Shown here piece by piece: positions 1-12,873 of a stretch of 64,000 nt of DNA; positions within the stretch are counted from its first letter, which is position 1; every line of letters starts with the position of its first letter. The position numbers were made by a program, and so were the translations under genes. This DNA is from Paragonimus skrjabini miyazakii (lineage: Eukaryota; Platyhelminthes; Trematoda; Plagiorchiida; Troglotrematidae), in assembly GCA_014338405.1 (NCBI GenBank), contig JTDE01000023.1, positions 370,670-434,669 on the forward strand, written 5' to 3'. The notes under the pieces are model-generated. The model was not told the DNA's origin, searched no databases, and was given only the letters and a program-made list of their open reading frames with translations.

Positions 1-2861
1 TACCGCTCGTTTACCGTGCAAATGCATTATTTTGGGAGTTAGACGTGCAATTTGCATCAAATTGGAGGTCACTGATGAACTTCTGGGGTCAGGTTACGTC
101 ATCAGTCTTTTTTGGGGAACCCTTATTGTATATTTAGATAAGTATAAACGAAGGCAGTCTTCAAATGAAAATAAAGACGACCATCTTTGGTGAATGTTGC
201 ATTCAATCGACGTGTTTACAAAATAATTACGCAAGGAATAGTCCGAGAATAATATATAATATATATACACAAATATGTAATAACATAATGTGTCAAATAT
301 AGAATGAACTATTCTTAAATGATCGTGAGCTTGTCAAGCGTCGTTTGAAGAAAATGGAGACATGTGATTTCCAGAAAGCAATTTAGTGTACATCTTGTTT
401 TTGTGTTTCTGGATCCGTTGGTTTAAAAAATTTTGCGATATTCCAATGACACTATGCACATACATAAACGCAGATTCCGCAGTCTATTAAAACACTGGCT
501 ATTTGAGTCACATCTATCGAAGGCTTTCAAACCCATGTATGATAAACATTTGGCACAACCACATAACTTCCCATGGGTTCACTATTTCTGATGAGAGAAT
601 TCAAGCAGACACGATGTAATACTGTTTTAGATCATACATCCCAAATAACCTGGGATATTATAGCCATCTTGGTACATGTCAACCTCGAAGCTTCCACATC
701 TTGTGTTGTAGGTTTCGCGTAGTTGGAGCAATTACCAAAAATGAATGATCACTTATTTTAATCTGGAGCAGAAAGCAACGATGATAATGGTTTATTTCTC
801 TTTTAACCAGGCCATGAGAAGTAATAATCAACGAACTCAGCCAAGCAATTATTGAGATTTTAATTGAAAACTCCTTAGAACATGATGGATTGCCAACCAG
901 TTTCACAACTTGAGGGATATTGTTAGTTGTCCCACGAGAGTTTGATCGCTACTTGCAAACAACAATAAGGCACGTAATTTCATATTTCAGTTGAACTGGT
1001 AAAATGCACACGATTTCATATGGTGTCAAATAAATCAAAACAGCTGTAGGGATATAAAATTATGACTCGAATCGTGTATCGTTGCTGGGTCACATCGAAG
1101 TCACTATCGGAATGATCCAGGTTAAATAATCGATTTATAAATGTGAACCAACAAAACTCATGAATTCCCCTGAAGTTCTGTTCAGTGTTTGCGAACTCAT
1201 GCCTTATTGAAATCTGCATTTGAGTTTCTACAGTGATCATCAGACGGCAAGTTGGTTCACATAGTTAAGATGAAGTGGATATTGTCTACAAAGATTTACA
1301 TTTACTGCGAGGAAATCGGGTACTACAGATATTGAACAAAACGTCAACTTTATATTGACGCTGTGAGCCTGTTTCCAATGCCATACGTCGCGCCACATTT
1401 TAGCATGTAATTTGAGCTTCCAGCGAAACAATACCCGAACATTTACCTGTTTTCAAAATACACAAATAAGGTTTATTAGTCTGTACACTTTTTGGAAAAC
1501 CGGTCCCACAAAGAATAGTGCTTGGGCAGTTACATCATAACGATATAATCTAGGGTTTTATAAAGAAGATGTGAGATACCTCAGGATGGAAGTGAAATAA
1601 TCTGGTTTGCTTCATCACAGCTGTGAATAATGCCATTAAACGATGTAGTGAGATTCCGGAGGTGAATGAGGAAAATATATGCTATCGACCACTTCCAATA
1701 AACCACAATCCGTGGGTTTTTTAAACATCTATAGTCAGTAGTCATTTTGCAACTGTTTTAGTTACTGTACTAAGAATTAAACAAAGTCGTGCAACTGTAT
1801 ACTTACTGTTCTTATTGGGATCAATTAGTCGGAAACAGAACAGTACTACAACAAATTATCCATAACTACACATTGGTCTTGAGGACTGATCGATGAGTTT
1901 GGCTCACAATGAAAGAGTTTATGGGCTAGCCAGATTGAAAGCCTCATTCAAATTTTCGTCAACATTTTAGGTTCGGAAATTCACATATTTTTCCTCCAGT
2001 TTTCCAAACCGCCAACTGTGTTCTGATACAACGCTTGTAGAAGAGAAATGACCAAAATCAGACACGAACGTCATGGCAGTTTCCTTTTAATGTTGAGTTT
2101 AACTGTTGTTTGCCAGATGTTCTATAAATCATGAAATAAAAATTTCGATGTAGACCAGGAAAGCTTTCATATAGTCTTTTTTCACAAATTCACGATAAAG
2201 ATCTTTTGCTTACGAGAGGTTGTTTAGTGTAAGTATATATGCTCAAATAGAACGAAACTGTTTATTTTTGCTTGTAGTTGCGCAAATAGCTAATTCACTG
2301 CAGATCACAAAATTATCTGTCTGAATTCGTTTTTGCAACTTAGAATATACCTAGAATTGTTTCGGATAAATTGTATATAGTTATCAAGACATCGATCATT
2401 CACACATCATATACCTTCCACATACAATCTCAATAAATATGCTCAAGTCAAATATATGAGTTTCTGCGTGTCGTTATTCTAAAGCCATATTTGTTTGAAA
2501 ATTATTCGCTTGTTCAGAGATGCTGTTTTGAGCGGTGAAAAATGGATAACTTTTTCGACCAAATGACCGTTTTATTACTCGGTGGAAATAAGTCTGGTCC
2601 ACAGATGAACGGATTTTGACTACATCAGTAGAATGATAAGGATACTTACTTAGTAAGAAGCAGAATTTCAAACAACTCATTGTGATGTCTCACCATAAGA
2701 CAAACCAAATATATTAACTCAACATGCTCTTAATGCCATTGTTGTTATAGAACTTCCAAGGTGTAGTAATTTCTGAAGTACGTCCATGGGTGCATGAATA
2801 GAGGCGGTATGCTGGTTGTCTGACGAATTGTTTTATGTATAATCAGTCACTTAGTTTGGCA
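1..2861. other. Non-coding region, nothing recognised
   Basis: AT-rich sequence, presumably further intron of the SK gene. A short AT dinucleotide-rich stretch lies at about 250-270. No frame longer than 75 codons and no SK S5, pore or S6 motif was seen on the minus strand. Confidence 0.5.
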
Positions 2862-3434
2862 TTAGTTCACATTGGATATTAAACTTCTACATAGGTAGAA
2901 GTCAGCATGGACCAAATCCAGTAATTCGGTTATTTGTGTGGCAGTAGCCTCTTCATGGTTTTCCAACAAACTAGGAGAAGTTTTCAGTGTTTGAATAGAT
3001 GATCCGACATGGCTCATTATTTTGTGATTGTTTTCCTTCACTGGGCAAATTCTGCGTTTAACACTGCTTAAGAACAAATATAAGTTCTGCATTTTACAGT
3101 TGATTTCTGCTATATTTGAGATCAAATTATTTTCTTCGTTTCTGCAACTAGATAAAAGTTCACCCTCATATCGTGACCATTTTGATGGGATGCCAAACTG
3201 ATTGGTTGATGTTGCAGTGCCTCCCGATGGGCCCGAAAAAAAATGGTGTGCTTGTTGTATGCACATTATTATCAGAAAAAATTGACTATGGAATTCAGCA
3301 TCGGTTAGCTGTCCAATACCTAGTGTGAAAAAGTCACGGAGCTTGCTTACATATTGCAATATGCTTACGTGTGTACTGGCTGACCATCCATTCACATATA
3401 GTGAACAAAGAACGCTGTTGTTGTAGCCTACTTC
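2862..3434 (-). CDS. Unidentified open frame, about 190 codons
   Basis: An uninterrupted minus-strand frame starts after a TAA at 3437-3435 and ends with TAA at 2862. I do not recognise the product. The N-terminal part is mixed hydrophobic/polar (YVSKLRDFFTLGIGQLTDAE), the middle contains GPSGGTATSTNQFG, and the C-terminal 90 residues look helical and polar (NNLISNIAEINCKMQNL; LLENHEEATATQITELLDLV). There is no ATG in the first ~50 codons and no strong acceptor at its upstream edge. It lies downstream of the SK S3-S4 exon in the same orientation but does not resemble S5 or the pore. It is longer than expected by chance at this base composition, though only modestly. It could be a nested gene's exon, a retrocopy, or chance. 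Confidence 0.25.
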   Translation of the reverse strand, partial: EVGYNNSVLCSLYVNGWSASTHVSILQYVSKLRDFFTLGIGQLTDAEFHSQFFLIIMCIQQAHHFFSGPSGGTATSTNQFGIPSKWSRYEGELLSSCRNEENNLISNIAEINCKMQNLYLFLSSVKRRICPVKENNHKIMSHVGSSIQTLKTSPSLLENHEEATATQITELLDLVHADFYLCRSLISNVN

Positions 3435-3437
3435 TTA

Positions 3438-5499
3438 GTATGTCACGTTTATTAAATATCATTCATTCGTGCAGTCAATCATTTAGTAAGACCAGCACTG
3501 TTTCATCGGACTGTACATGCCGATCGTCAAAGAACAATAGCTGGTTATTGATTAAACTGTGAAAAACACGCTGACGATTCACGACTTCGTCACGGAAGGT
3601 TCGATAGAAGATTGAGATCGTGTAGAAGCTCAACTGTGAAGACTTGAACGACGACGTGAACAATCTGTCACTGTAGAGCGAAGGTGATTCTATACAACTG
3701 TAAACCACGAACCGGTTAACCGAAATCAGTGAGTTGACCTTTGTGTATATCACATTGTTAATGATTTGAGCTACTAGAATTTATTAACAGACCGGTCTTA
3801 ATCATTAGCGCATGTCCAAAATAATTACCTATTTTAAACTAATAATGCATTCACCGACCGCCGCAAGTGACACTGGGAATTGTAATTTTCATGGGAATAT
3901 ACTGTTGGTCTCACTACTACAAATGAATATGGTTTGATTTGCGCACATTTTTATCTAACTAACATCGATGTACGAAATACAGTATCCAATCAGATGGAAA
4001 GACGACATATAGAGAGGATTTCGCGTGGAAACTTTTTAACTGAAAATGAGTGGCATTCAGCAAAGGCGCCCAGGGGGTGGATGCCAGGGGTGGAGTGCTG
4101 GTATATATGAACGTTGTGATTCGAAAATGAACCAAGAGGCAAAGTTGTATTGTTCAACAGTGTAACTTTTACATTCACACATTGCATTAGTCTAGCATCG
4201 GAAACCGTTTTGACCATCGTTTGTTTCGGAATGTTTGTTGACACTCAGATAAGTTTCCATTATGAACAGTATTGTAACGTGAATATTCGCCGATCAATTG
4301 GTCACAATGTTCCGGTCATGATAATCTATTTTATTTTTCGAGTAGGTTTTGGTGTATATGCCATAAAAATTAATTTCCTTCAAAACTGTTATTACACTAA
4401 TGTTAGTTATGAGGAGAAAATCTCTTATTATGGATGTTAAATATCACAACGTTGAACTAGTCTCGACATTATATGGACACTACAGACGACCTCACGAGTA
4501 ATTACGAGTTGGTTTTTTCTTATATGTGAGTTGCATTTCGTAAAACCGTGATTTCCGCTTGAATTTGTTAAGCAGGATGTTTTGGTGGTTGCCTAATACT
4601 CGAATCAAACGGACTGTAAAATCCGGTTGTGTTTATTCGTTGGAATCAATCAACCAATACATCTATAACATATCAAGTTGAAAACGGTTTTTGTTATCGC
4701 AGAGCACGCTAGATATCTAAAAACATTGATGAATGTCATATAAGTGCATTTTTAATGGATACTAGCAGCTGTGGTTAATAAAACGAGTGCGGTATGTGAC
4801 CATCGCCACATTCATACAGATAGCGTGATATACTTTAATTACACAATTACACCACTATGAGCATGTTGGAAAACGTGGTTCAATGAGTCTTTTACCGACG
4901 CCACCATCATGCCAATTAACCTAACCAAGTTATGACCACAAACGTTAATGGAAGTCATCCTACTTGCGGTATATTACATAGTTCACACGGTTCAGTTTGC
5001 TGCGAAGCTTCTCGGAACAGGTGTAATTTGATGGGTTTTCCCAGCAACTGTTTACATTGTACTAGTTAGTACTACTTAACTGTTGTTCAATGCCAGAAGA
5101 CGCACCGATAGACCTTGTTAAGTAGGGGAGAATTCTTTATTGGCAGCAAACGAACAATTTAACGATTAAACTACACCGTATTTTCTGCAGTTTCTTTATG
5201 TATTAGATTTCAGTGTAAACGAATTCGTTGCAGTTTACAGTGTATAGGTAGAGTCAGTTGAAGTTAACTTCTACAATGTATCGATTATTGATTTCTGTAT
5301 GTAGTCTGAATAACCCAATTCAATCGAAACATTTCTACTTCTTGTTCAGCTAACATTTTTAAACGACCGAGGGCTATAAATGAAATGTCTACTAGAAAAT
5401 GTAGGATGAATTAATTGTTGATCACAGAAGCTATCAAATAAATTTTTACAATTGTTAATATAAAATGCCTACATATACAAAACATGGGTTTTCACCTAC
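3438..5499. other. Non-coding region downstream of the S3-S4 exon
   Basis: AT-rich, presumed start of the next SK intron. A G-rich patch at about 4067-4101 stands out from its surroundings. The short plus-strand frame at 4150-4440 resembles nothing I know. No S5 exon was found. Confidence 0.5.
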
Positions 5500-5826
5500 T
5501 TTGTTCATTGCCCCGATACTTCTCGAGCCGGCATCGTTGAACATTTTTGAGTGAAGTAGCAACGTTCGAAACGCCAAATACATGCGACCGATCATGGGTA
5601 AAATGAACAATAAATATGGACTGAAAGAGTCATCCAACTGGTGTGTGAGGCATAAACGTGCAGGCAATGAGGGCGATTGTTTTATGTTGGGCGGTTTGCT
5701 TGTAAACAAGGAAATTCCAGGTATGGGATGTATGGCACAGATGAGCAGTTCAGCTGTTACTTGAACCACGCGGCGTCTAGTCACCGAGATTCGCCAGTCC
5801 TTTATGTATTCCTCGCAGAGAAAAAT
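5500..5826 (-). CDS. KCNN-like: SK channel exon: S2-S3 loop, S3, S3-S4 loop and S4
   Basis: This exon holds 109 codons. It begins IFLCEEYIKDWRISVT, matching the loop before S3 in SK channels (family: DDWRIAMT). The strongly conserved S3 end ELLICAIHPIPG follows, then a Pro/Ser-rich extracellular loop, then S4 (RMYLAFRTLLLHSKMF) and the family signature DAGSRSIGAMNK. S4 keeps two arginines, as in the voltage-insensitive SK family. The acceptor is a good pyrimidine tract (ctatgcctcatattcag, ending at 5827). The chosen donor is AAA then GTAGGT (5499-5494), giving phase 0; an alternative donor four bases on (GTGAAA) would give phase 1. The S3-S4 loop appears about ten residues longer than in vertebrate SK proteins. 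S5, pore and S6 should follow at lower coordinates but are not found in the remaining 5.4 kb. Confidence 0.93.
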
Positions 5827-8800
5827 CTGAATATGAGGCATAGAAACGATTACATAAAGTAGGCCTTGAAGCCATTAATACTGAAGTAGGTATGTGCATT
5901 GTTGTACATTGTGGAAACCTCAGTTTGATTACAAGCACAACTGTTTTAGCAGTCGTTCGGCTTTGAGAACGGTTTTCTAAATAATACATTGTGTACAAAA
6001 TAGTTAAAGCGGATTAATTGGTTAATTTTTTAAACGGAAAGCATCCGTTACTTCGGATCCGGAGTATACAACTCGGTATTGTCAATCTGAACGTCGCAAT
6101 CAACTCGACTGCTACTAAGAAAAGTGAGGAACTGTATTCTCGACCGTTGTATTTTTGCTAAAACCAGCATACATTGATTTGAATTGACTGTCATTTAGGC
6201 ACAACCGCAGCTTTTGCGCTGAGAAAGACGTTCTAGTCAGCCTGTTTCATGAAGAAGCCCCAAATCCCAATTTTTCTTCTGTCGGCAACCATCTACAGTG
6301 TATATACTTGCAATAGTTGTTGGCAAACAATAGCTGTGGGTCTCGCTGAGACTGTCAGCCAACCTGAACAGTAGTTACAAACGGAAGTGGTTGAAATTTC
6401 AAATACGACCGCACTGCCTAACACGGTGGCTTCATGTCACTGCGGCCAGAATTCGGATCTAGATAATGTTATTGGTATGTACTACTGATGAAATCAAGCA
6501 AGAGCAGAACTCAACTTTGGCGCTTCTTTTTCAAGCAGGTTAAATTGAAAGTAGTTACAATTGCAGAAACTGTTGCAAATTGAATCAAGCGAACTAATGA
6601 CTGCTCCTCAGGAATTCACTGACCCCCATATGTATTGTAACGCTGACTAGTGAGAAGCTTGTAAATAAGTTTCGGATTACCTCACACGTATACGCTCGCA
6701 CACTGCTTTCCTGTTCGGTCAGCTAACCTTTTTGATACTTTTTGTGTAATCTACGTACTTGTGTTTTAGCTTCTACGTAAATCTATAGTCGACTAGTTGG
6801 AATATTTCCCATCGTCTAATATATAAGTACATATATATATAAACAGTAGATAGCAGGTATCAAAATTAGTGTTTTCCTGGAGTGGTGTTTAAAGTATGTT
6901 GCTTCATATGTGGTCATGCAGAATGTGGTTTTTTATAAATTTGAGTAGTACAATGTATAGGTCTATGGTAGTTCGGCGTTTCAAAGTACTTCTGTATCGT
7001 CATGTTCTACAGTGCTCATAGTTTCAGGTATGTTTGAACTACTGGAGGAAAAAATAGCTTGCCCGGGGATCATGCATAGTACCAGTGTTATTGTAGTCTT
7101 ATGCTGATATGTGTTGATGTTCAGTGGACAACATTTTTATATACAAGCATGTTGTCTCCGGGTGAAAGTGGACTAGGGTAATTACTTGAATTCTTATTGC
7201 ATTTATCGATGGTTAGTCTACGTATTTACTAAACTTGACTCAGCCCTTCACATCTGGATTAATTTGCTCTAAAAGTCCACGCTCAAAAGGTTTTGTTTAA
7301 CTTTGATATCATCTTAGAAACCCTATGGGCAATGTGACATATTATCCCATTTCTTTTGCCAAAGAAGCAAGCAAACATCTGACATACCACTTTTGTAAAG
7401 CCAGTAAAACAGGAATTGTTGTTCTCCTAATAACAGCATTGCACAGTTCTCTTCTTGAAGTTCGCAGGTGATTTTAACACTGATGTGTTTGTTTGGTCAA
7501 GCGTTTAGTTTTTCGTTCGTAATCTTGCAAACAGAATAAAGTAACTTATTCTATATCCAAACCTTCTAATTCATTACTTTACTTCTTAACGGGCTAGCAA
7601 ACCATTTATGAATGTCATTTTTGTTACTTATGTACCGGCGATCGTATGAGGAGAATCCATCAAATCATCGTGATTATTGATTGTGTTTTTTAAGCACCTT
7701 TCAAAATCAAGACGCTTCGGAATTATATCATAAAACGCTAATTTTACACATCAATATAAATGGTATGCAGTCATCACCGAATATTATCGTCATACATTTG
7801 TGATGAATTTTAATACGATAATCCGATTTTCTAACGGAGCATTGAAGCACACTGTAAATAGACACCAAAAGATCAATTGTTGTTTTGCTCTCTAATTCTA
7901 TTTCAACTGCAATCACAATCAAACTATTCGGCGTACGTGATTCCAGATGAGCTAATCTTGTTTTGTATTGCTTCAAGTATTTTGATTTAAATTTAATTAT
8001 GCAATGTTCACCAGTTTAGTGATATCGGCCATTAGGCCGAACGCGAGTTTTTTTCGGAGATGGCAATGGATGTATCAAAATTATTTTTGCGAATTACTTA
8101 CCAATTTAAAAACAAACCTATTGATAGGTTGATATTAAATAAAACTGACAAACAATCCGTTTTGTACTAACCATATTCAATAATAATCATGTAATCACGT
8201 AATTCTTGAATTGCTTGATAACAATGCTAGCATAGAGATAGTTTTAAAGATGAAAATGTTGTATGAGTGAATGAAAAATGGTGTCTCACTCAAAATGACC
8301 TTCGGAGAAGAGTAATGTGTAGATGCATCAAACTGGTTGAATGTGAAACCAGAAGTTGCTGCAGTTATCTTAAACTGCCGAATAGATATACCTGTCTCTT
8401 AGTTTACTACTTTTGCTCCTGTTTTAATCCATTCCCAACCTTTTTCAAGACAGATGATATCAGTTTTATTGTATGGCTATCGCCTCTTGTCAGACATAAT
8501 CATCTATTGTCTATGCACACTCATTAACAGAGTATCCAGATGTTGTGCCTCGGGACAACCAAAATTATCTGTGCCTATATGGTTTTAATAGGAAGCCAGC
8601 TGTCGTCACAGTTGCGTAGATTCCGACAAGTTTGTCGATTACTGAAGCTTATAGATACACATATGTCCCCATTTCGTGTATTTAATTGACTCATTCTATT
8701 GAACGTACATGCTATGATCATTCAGCGTTTAGCATAAAAGCAAACTTGCAATGTGTACGCCTTTGTTCCACGTGGGCTTATTGCATACACAATATTGATT

Positions 8801-11800
8801 GAAGTGACAAAATTAAACGGTAATTTTTTGAAAGAGTAATTGGAAACGACTAAGCAGCATAAACGGCTGTATCTAGCGAACTAAGCTTAAATTATTGCTT
8901 AAAATAGTGCGACAATGGACGTCGATGTTGGTCTGTCTTTACATTCAATAAACAGGCTCACAATAAATCACATTTACTTAAATTGAATTGAATTTACTCA
9001 AATTGAATTTGTGACAGTGAACATATTGAAAATTTATCTGTTTATTGAACTCGCAGTTTAATACATATAACATCTTCAACTTGACGGATTAAGTTGTGCT
9101 TAACTTCTCCGGATAAACGACAAATATAAATGTGAAATTCATTAAATGGGCTATAATTAAACAATTGTTCAAAGGCTAGCACAATAACATGTAGATCGTT
9201 AACGCTGTTTTTATACTTGAAACTTTTATTATCCATTTTCAACCAGTAATAGCTTTTTTCCAACCTAGTTTTCCATAATTCTAGTTTGCATTTCTTGTCT
9301 AATATGATCTCATAAAGTGAAAGCCTACGTATGCTTTTGTAATTGACCTCATGAGTAGATTGATCAAACCGTGAACATCCATTAAAATGTGTTGTAGAGT
9401 CAACGTAATACAAGGCCTGACAACTCCGCATTATCCATCACATTGATGGAACTAATTAATTAGACGTTAACCCAACAAAAGTAGCTGCGATATTTTTAGT
9501 TTCAGTAGAGGCTAAGTTCAAGGTCAACGGCAGGGTCTGCCTTTTCGGTAGCCATTTTAACAGTGACAGTAATCAAAGTCGATCGCCATGAGATGAAAGC
9601 GGTGACTACGTGGCAAAAATGACGGTAACGTGCCCGTAGATGTATTTACGGGCTAAAGACTAGTAGATGAAACAAAACTACGCATAATAAATCCTTACGG
9701 AAGAAAATATTGGTAAACGCGGGCAGAATACTTCATTAAGCTAACAAAAGAGTTCATTTAACTTGCTTGTTGGCTTATTTCTCGGATAGACATAAAGTGT
9801 TCTTATGTGTGCTTCAGCTGACGTGTCTGTATGAACTGATGGTGCTTTTTACTTGCTATACTTGTTTAAACAACAAAAATGTTCCGTTATTTTGAACAAT
9901 TCACGTATAAGGTAATGGTTTTGTTGCACTCAGCTGTACTGGTTCAAAAACGAAGACAACTATATTTCAGCATACATTATATACGCTTATGTATTCGGAA
10001 ACATACCTAGTTTAAAAAGTACAACTTAGTCGGCTACCCATCAAACACAGAATGTTGGGTTCAGGCTGTGATGAGTTGCCGAGTTGGAACGGAAACGTCA
10101 AAAACAGACGAATGAGCATATTAATCGCTCATTTATGCGTCGCTTTGGCAAACAAAACCTACTGATTGCATTTTGGAGACAAGTATTTTGTAAAAGGGAT
10201 GGAGTTACTCAGATTTCATGCCAGTTAATGATTAATGGAGAAGTAGCAGTTGGGAAGAGGTGAAGGTTTACAAGTGGCCCTGGTTAAAGTCATGAGTGTG
10301 GACTCAGAAGAACAGAAATTAAAAATATATGAGATAAAAAATCCATTTTACTTTGAAGTGAAAATTTCGCAGAGTGTACTTGCATTCCAAGGTGGTCAAC
10401 ATCAAACAAACGTTTGGTGGCAAGCCAATGAGCAACAATAAACTTTGATGATGTTTTAACCAAAAATCACATTTAAATTAAATGTGACATAGAGTAAGGG
10501 TTCGAAATAAATTATCAAATGATCAAACAAAATAATCGGACGGTGATACAAACAGTGACAGAGTAAAAACAATCACAAAAATGCCCAAAATATTTTGAAT
10601 TGCAAAGAAATCCAGATCCGAAAGACCGAAAATGAAACTACCAGCTTTAGTTGGAACATTTTGTATGCAGAAAAAAAAACTGACTTGTGCTTCAACGTAG
10701 TCAGCGAACATTTAATAATCTGTGGTCAACAAAGGACCCATATTACAGCATAAACTCGAGACATTACTCAAAAGGCCACCGACAACCTGTCTATCTTAGA
10801 TCACTGCTATGAACTCACCAGGTTTAGGTGCACTGATTGCATTAGTTAACCAACCATTTGTGGAGAACATTTCTGCAAGGTCAAGGATGAGTCTGCACAT
10901 GAACGTTCGAACCCAAAGGTGAAGTTAGTTGAAAACTTAAGCAGAACCAACTCATTGAAAACTTACACAGAGACTAAACGGATACAAACTAAATGTGGAA
11001 GCAGTATTCCCTGGGAAACACCAGAAATACTGATGGAACAAGAAAACGGACCAGCAAAGATTTCAAATCGGCAATAGTTTGAAATTTAAAACACTGCATT
11101 CTCGTGATCCAGTTCGCCAGTCACGATAGAAGACATACGTCGCGAGATGTTAACATTTCGTCCACTGTCTTCAGTCATGAACGTAAAACATTGAAATATA
11201 TAAGACATCCGGATAACAACAATAATAGAAACAATCAACGGTTGGATTTACACAAAACAAGGACTGTTATCAGTTCCAGGGCAGACAAACTGGGTGAGCC
11301 AATAGTTTATGCACACAACCAATACGCCTTGAATACCAAGCTGTCTTGCAAGAAAAATTAGAAATAATCTGAAACAGATGAGTCGGTTAATTCGGTGGAA
11401 GGTAAGTGATTGCTTGATGTTTGTTAACCAGGTGCGAAAAGCTGAATAAACACAGTACGTTAGTCAGAACTGACGATAAGCATATTCGTGCAGAGCCGCT
11501 AAACTATTCTACATGATATCTCGGATTACGTTCACTTTTCGCTTCTCTTTCTCCATGTATCACAGCACACTTCGTTTCAAGTCTAGGTATGTAGTAAACT
11601 TCAATACGGCTGGTGTATTTATTAACAGTGAGTTTAAAAATTTTCAAAGACGAGCGAGACAAATAATTATTAGAGCTTAATTAATTGTTCACGGTTAATA
11701 TTGTCATAGTGAATAACGTTACTCAAGCATCTCTCCGTAACATGAGGAGTAAGAATCAATTTTTGCACTTACCAGTCATGTGACTAGTTCATTTCTTGAT

Positions 11801-12763
11801 AAAAATTTACCTTTTAAATGTGAACGTATGTTTGTTCATTCGCATCAGATCTATCTGATTGTGCCAAATTAGCTGTCAAGACGGTGCATAAGAGTAAAGT
11901 TTGTGATCCATCTGCAACTTCACTAGGCTAGTTTCACTAAAAAAGAAGCGCGGTTTATTTGATTGATTTTACTTAGCAGGAAGTTAGTGATCTGAAACAA
12001 AAGCGCTTAATTTATGCTGTTAGTGAGAAAATGCTTTCCCTCAGGAGAGAGTTAACACGATTCTCTGTATAAACAGGGACCAAATCAAAGCACTAAATAA
12101 CAGATGAGCTTCAATTCTTCAAACTTCCACCCAAATTTTTCTTTGCGTGACTTCATGCACGACGTGTTCGGGAAATATGGTTCCATCTGTCAAATGTAAT
12201 AGACAAACCACAGCTGATGCCTGTTTGTATTCAGTGTAGGTCTATTGGCAAGATATCCGTCTATCTACAAACGACAGTTGTACGCTAGTATCCAGCTAAC
12301 ATTTCGTTTTTCAATGCATGCTGGCTCCCATTTCTCCTCAAGTCCGCAAAAACATGCACTGGTGACGTCTACACCGTGAACCAAAGATAAGGGCTAACTC
12401 GAACACAAGGTTGACGATCGCTGTACAATTAATAATCCCTGCTCAGTGGAATGTTTGCATACTTTTGAAAACCCTATATATATGCATAGGTAGATGGTGT
12501 AACTTGCTTATTTTCAATCCGTTTTTTGTATTGAAGCACGTTTCGCATTAAGTAGCATAGGTGTTTGCCTTTTTAGAAGGAACCTCATGATACTATCAGG
12601 AAATAGTTGAACTGCAAAAATCATCCAATATTTAAACAGGCCGTATTATTTAATTACATCTTTCCAACAACGATATATACTATGTAATATATGGGTAAGG
12701 AGTTTTATTCCAAACGACTGACTTCATACTTAACCATGGCAAATCCCATGTGACCTTTGTTCC
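5827..12763. other. Intronic stretch, nothing recognised
   Basis: AT-rich sequence with scattered frames under 130 codons, none recognised. A short AT dinucleotide run lies at about 6820-6842, and a few copies of an AAATTGAATT-type motif at about 8978-9011. No clear transposon remnant was identified by eye. Confidence 0.45.
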
Positions 12764-12873
12764 TTTGTTAGTGTGAATTCGATTACACACTTCTGAAGAA
12801 GGCCATTGGAGGTGGTTAAAAGTTAGAGTATTACAACTTATTCATAACTTTGTGTTATTCTCAATCTATTTTT
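12764..12873 (+). repeat. Dispersed repeat X, copy 1 (about 110 bp)
   Basis: This segment matches 18334-18442 in the same orientation: both start tTTGTTAGTGTG-like, share an acttctgaagaaggccatt-type core and a TTCTCAATC end. The core (ctgaagaaggcc... gtggttgaaa) resembles the 3' ends of several non-LTR and Penelope-like retroelements, but no coding remnant is attached. The pair differs by scattered substitutions and small indels, so it is old. Confidence 0.6.

Noticed and set aside
4067..4101. Possible G-quadruplex
   Set aside because: The G runs are uneven, with only two of three or more, so a stable quadruplex is not supported.
1..5499. Search for the SK S5-pore-S6 exons on the minus strand
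   Set aside because: No frame carries a GYGD-type selectivity filter or the conserved S5/S6 blocks, so they were not annotated here.
10250..10441. Plus-strand frame with a protein-like stretch (IKNPFYFEVKISQSV)
   Set aside because: Only 63 codons, no splice signals or family recognised. Chance is the simpler explanation.
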